From: Paenibacillus monticola
GTDB taxonomy: Bacteria > Bacillota > Bacilli > Paenibacillales > Paenibacillaceae
Direction: 5' to 3'
DNA: 64,000 nucleotides
NCBI RefSeq assembly: GCF_009664975.1
Contig: NZ_WJXB01000002.1
Coordinates: 930,001 to 994,000, forward strand
Shown: positions 61,521-64,000 of the stretch, in pieces
Layout: each line of letters starts with the position of its first letter
Position numbering within the stretch: position 1 is the first letter of the stretch
Made by a program: the position numbers and the translations under genes
The notes under the pieces: generated by a model
What the model saw: only the letters and a program-made list of their open reading frames with translations
What the model was told of the DNA's origin: nothing
The model's database searches: none

Positions 61521-62642
61521 ATGTTTACACCAAAATATTTAATAACCGATCACATTGCCCTTAGGCTAATGGATATACAACGTGCCAGCGCAGTAGTTGA
61601 TCTGCTTCCTTTGCCTGCAGCAATCCTCGACTTGCTCAAGAAAGAATCTATGGAGAAGACAGTAATTCTCTCAACAAAGATCGAAGGAAATACACTCGAT
61701 GAGGCGACAAAAAGAAAAGTCCTGTACCAAAACAGCAATGATAGTGAGGAACAGGAAGTATATAACTTAATGAAGGCGTTGGAATACCTTGATGAAGCCG
61801 AAAAAAGACAACTCCCTGTCACTGAGGAGTTAATCAAGAAACTACATGCCATTATTAGAATATCGCATGGTAGGAGACCGCGCATTAGCGAATATCGCGA
61901 TGAGCAAAATCAAGTGGGTAGTCGCAATGCCTCAGGATTCTATCTGCCTCCGGAGTGGAAGGATGTTCCATTATTAATGGAGGATCTGGTTGCCTGGATT
62001 AATTATCCAGAAACCCATTCAATTCCGACTCCGATCACAGCGGGGATATTTATGTGGCAATTTTTGACGATCCACCCTTATTTGGATGGGAATGGCCGGA
62101 CTGCACGTATGGTAACGACCTATCTCCTTCGTCGCGGTGGATATGGCTTGAAAGGGCTGTTCGTACTTGAGAATTTCTATGATCGTAATTTGGCAGAATA
62201 CTATCGCAGACTTCAATTAGGCCTGCATCACAATTTTTATTTTGGGAGGAATGAGGCCGATTTGACCCCATGGCTTGATTTTTTTGTTGAGGGTCTGGCA
62301 GAAGTCTTTCAAGAGGCCGCATCTATTGTGGTGGAAAAATCCGCTCAAATGACGAAAATCGAACCGGAGCTAATTCGAAAGTTAGACCCTCAGCAAAGAA
62401 TGGTATTCGCCCAGTTAACTTTTAAACAAGATACGATAACGACTAGTGAGATGAGGGAACTCCTTCACTTGTCAGATCGCTCGATAAGAGAAAAGATAGG
62501 TCACTGGAGGCAAGCTGAGTTTATCGAACCACGTGATCTTGGTGCGAAAAGAGTTCGTTCCATTAAATTGACGGAGGATTACGAGCGATTAGCACAGGAA
62601 ATTCGCAAAGCTCCCGAAAAGTTTACTCATTTAATTAAATGA
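61521..62642 (+). CDS. Fic-domain protein (class II) with C-terminal winged helix
   Basis: The 373-residue protein has the inhibitory motif [S/T]xxxE[G/N] in its N-terminal helix (STKIEG, Ser51-Glu55-Gly56), a Fic core with HPYLDGNGRTAR (His185, one change, Phe to Tyr, from the standard HPFxxGNGR) and a C-terminal winged-helix domain (about 305-365, TTSEMRELLHLSDRSIREKI). Fic proteins transfer AMP from ATP to a protein hydroxyl; Glu55 would block ATP in the resting state. The target is unknown. It has its own promoter and terminator and lies between two CRISPR arrays. Confidence 0.9.
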   Translation: MFTPKYLITDHIALRLMDIQRASAVVDLLPLPAAILDLLKKESMEKTVILSTKIEGNTLDEATKRKVLYQNSNDSEEQEVYNLMKALEYLDEAEKRQLPVTEELIKKLHAIIRISHGRRPRISEYRDEQNQVGSRNASGFYLPPEWKDVPLLMEDLVAWINYPETHSIPTPITAGIFMWQFLTIHPYLDGNGRTARMVTTYLLRRGGYGLKGLFVLENFYDRNLAEYYRRLQLGLHHNFYFGRNEADLTPWLDFFVEGLAEVFQEAASIVVEKSAQMTKIEPELIRKLDPQQRMVFAQLTFKQDTITTSEMRELLHLSDRSIREKIGHWRQAEFIEPRDLGAKRVRSIKLTEDYERLAQEIRKAPEKFTHLIK

Positions 62643-62732
62643 GTTGTGATTAAGCATTATCAATAACGCTAAATAATCCGATAATTTTATGGAGTTATGG
62701 CATTGTAAACTGAACAAACTATTCATATTTTC

Positions 62733-62782
62733 AAAAGTCTATTCCATAAGCCAAAAACGGCTACTTGGTATAGACTTTTTTA
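62733..62782 (+). terminator. Terminator of the Fic gene
   Basis: AAAAGTCTAT and AGCC pair with GGCT and ATAGACTTTT across a loop of As, followed by TTTTT. It lies just before CRISPR array 2. Confidence 0.8.
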
Positions 62783-62805
62783 TTGGACTAGGATCAACGT
62801 TTAGA

Positions 62806-63680
62806 ATTTCAATCCACGCTCTCTAAATAGGGAGCGACAGTGGGTACTGACCTGATGCAAGACAACGAATGGATATTTCCAACCCACATGTTAGGAATAT
62901 GTCGCAACCTATGCAAGCGCATTTCAATCCAGAATTCCCGCATGGGGAGCGACTTAAATTTAAGTCCGGCAGCAAATGGGGCACGGAATTTCAATCCACG
63001 CTCCCCATGGGGAGCGACAGCAGAAAATGAAGCTAAGGCACACTGTAAAAAAATTTCAATCTACGCTCCCGCATGGGAAGCGACTGAGATGGTCGCACAG
63101 CTCAACGCTGGGGATCTAATTTCAATCCACGCTCCCGTATGGGAAGCGACATCCAGATGTTCAAGCCAAACTGAGCAAAATCATATTTCAATCCACGCTC
63201 CCGCATGGGGAGCGACTCGCATTGATCAGTTGGCTTCCGCAGTTAGTAATATTTCAATCCACGCTCTCACATGGGGAGCGACTAAGGAGTAAATCCAGCA
63301 TGAGCAGATATTCAGAATTTCAATCCACGCTCCCGCATGGGGAGCGACGATTTATGGCATGCTCTTAGGCGGTGAATGACGGATATTTCAATCCACGCTC
63401 CCGCATGGGGAGCGACGGGATTACACCGATGATCAATATCAGGCCTTTTATATTTCAATCCACGCTCCCGCATGGGGAGCGACTTATTAACGTGACTGCT
63501 TCTAATTTCTCTAACCTATTTCAATCCACGCTCCCGCATGGGGAGCGACTAAGCAACTCACCATCACGTTCAACCCATGGAATATTTCAATCCACGCTCC
63601 CGCATGGGGAGCGACTCGGCATAATGGATTTTCCATATCAATCGTTGTATTTCAATCCACGCTCCCGCATGGGGAGCGAC
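62806..63680 (-). CRISPR. CRISPR array 2, type I-C-like repeats
   Basis: Thirteen recognisable repeats (32 bases; 31 or 33 in three decayed copies), mostly 33-36-base spacers. On the minus strand repeats begin GTCGCTCCC, have the loop CATGC and end TGGATTGAAAT; only the loop differs from array 1 in the main form. The last eight repeats toward 63.68 kb are nearly uniform, whereas the copies at 62806, 62921, 62988 and 63053 have changes or length differences, so this is the old end. One interval (62839-62920) is 82 bases and contains a fragment ATTTCCAACCCAC, probably a decayed repeat. Confidence 0.95.
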
Positions 63681-63840
63681 GGCGATTTCCGACTAAAAAA
63701 AGGATGAAAAACCTTTTTAAAAGCAATAAAACCACTTAATTCATTAATGAATAGGCTGACTCATCCATTATACATACAAATAATGTAATAAACGTGGTGC
63801 GGAGGACCCGGGGATTTCATGAGAGCTTGGGGTTCGCACC
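63681..63840 (-). promoter_or_regulatory. Leader of CRISPR array 2
   Basis: The block from 63773 to 63840 (ATACAAATAATGTAATAAA, GGTGCG, AGGACCCGGGGATTTCATG, GGTTCGCACC) is shared with leader 1. GGTGCGA and TTCGCACC form a hairpin. Reading is toward lower coordinates. Confidence 0.8.
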
Positions 63841-63848
63841 AGACTCTC

Positions 63849-63998
63849 CTATCTTTCCAAAACCCAATTTGCAGGATAGCCTCCTCCCTTTTTCCCACCT
63901 TCACGATCAGAGGTAGAAATTTTATATTCTAAATTATCCCAATTACAATGATTTTCTTTCCCTGCAAAGTCTATCTCTTGCTTACTCCGAATATATCG
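63849..63998 (-). CDS. Partial frame of unknown identity at the right edge
   Basis: The last 50 codons of a minus-strand reading frame enter the window and end with TAG next to the array 2 leader. The visible part reads IDFAGKENHCNWDNLEYKIS, then TSDREGGKKGGGYPANWVLE. It is rich in Gly, Asn and Lys, and I do not recognise a family; it does not look like the C-terminus of type I-C Cas2. The open frame is longer than chance would favour in this AT-rich sequence, but it remains unproven. Confidence 0.4.
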   Translation of the reverse strand, partial: RYIRSKQEIDFAGKENHCNWDNLEYKISTSDREGGKKGGGYPANWVLER

Positions 63999-64000
63999 GT

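Noticed and set aside
62809..63707. Open frames over CRISPR array 2 (62809-62994 minus, 62840-63292 and 63372-63707 plus)
   Set aside because: Again repeat translations such as FNPRSRMGSDG and FQSTLPHGER; not genes.
63849..63998. cas2 at the right edge
   Set aside because: The position would fit, but the visible C-terminus lacks the pattern I know from type I-C Cas2; kept only as an unknown partial frame.

Overview
The window looks like a chromosome segment from a Paenibacillus-type, spore-forming Bacillota. The signs are a SufCDSUB cluster, the sporulation protein YhbH, YunC and YunD family proteins, UppP, LicT/BglP/BglA, an S-layer-anchored amylopullulanase, strong AAGGAGG ribosome sites and U-rich intrinsic terminators. 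No tRNA or rRNA gene was seen. The genus is inferred from gene content only.

Layout. 1-6.7 kb holds housekeeping genes: a YfkAB-like radical SAM protein cut by the window edge, two HD-GYP proteins (one lacks the catalytic His of its HD pair), UppP, a YunD-type metallophosphatase and a MoaD-MoaE fusion. 6.9-11.5 kb is a beta-glucoside locus (licT-bglP-bglA) with an antiterminator target before licT and another before bglP. 12-15.6 kb encodes a heterodimeric ABC exporter. 16.1-21.4 kb is sufCDSUB. 21.5-27 kb carries single genes: a DUF1802 protein, Dps, YunC, a DUF423 protein, small membrane and lipoprotein genes, and YhbH. 27-31.8 kb holds a GH4 alpha-galactosidase with its AraC regulator and a chemotaxis receptor.

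31.9-58.7 kb is a large starch, pullulan and maltodextrin locus. A 2540-residue secreted enzyme with two catalytic modules and SLH repeats would cut polysaccharide at the cell surface. MalE, MalF and MalG import the oligosaccharides; no ATPase gene is present. In the cytosol a cyclomaltodextrinase, an oligo-1,6-glucosidase, a maltose phosphorylase and a beta-phosphoglucomutase would turn them into glucose and glucose-6-phosphate. A LacI-family regulator lies inside the locus, and related CG-centred palindromes plus a good cre site lie at its promoters. The locus is interrupted at 38.0-44.2 kb by an AT-rich island that holds a broken group II intron joined to a broken IS1182-type transposase, two secreted proteins of unknown function, a decayed N-terminal fragment of a sigma-K gene and a second decayed group II intron.

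58.9-64 kb has an AraC/GyrI-type regulator and then two CRISPR arrays with type I-C-like repeats (13 recognisable repeats each), both read from the minus strand, with related leaders at their high-coordinate ends. A Fic-domain protein lies between them. No cas gene is inside the window. The right edge cuts a short reading frame of unknown identity.

I found no clearly new multi-gene system. The best leads are the paired arrays around the Fic gene, the sigma-K fragment next to an intron, the compact promoter-terminator unit before the cyclomaltodextrinase gene, and the repeated hairpins in the pgmB leader.
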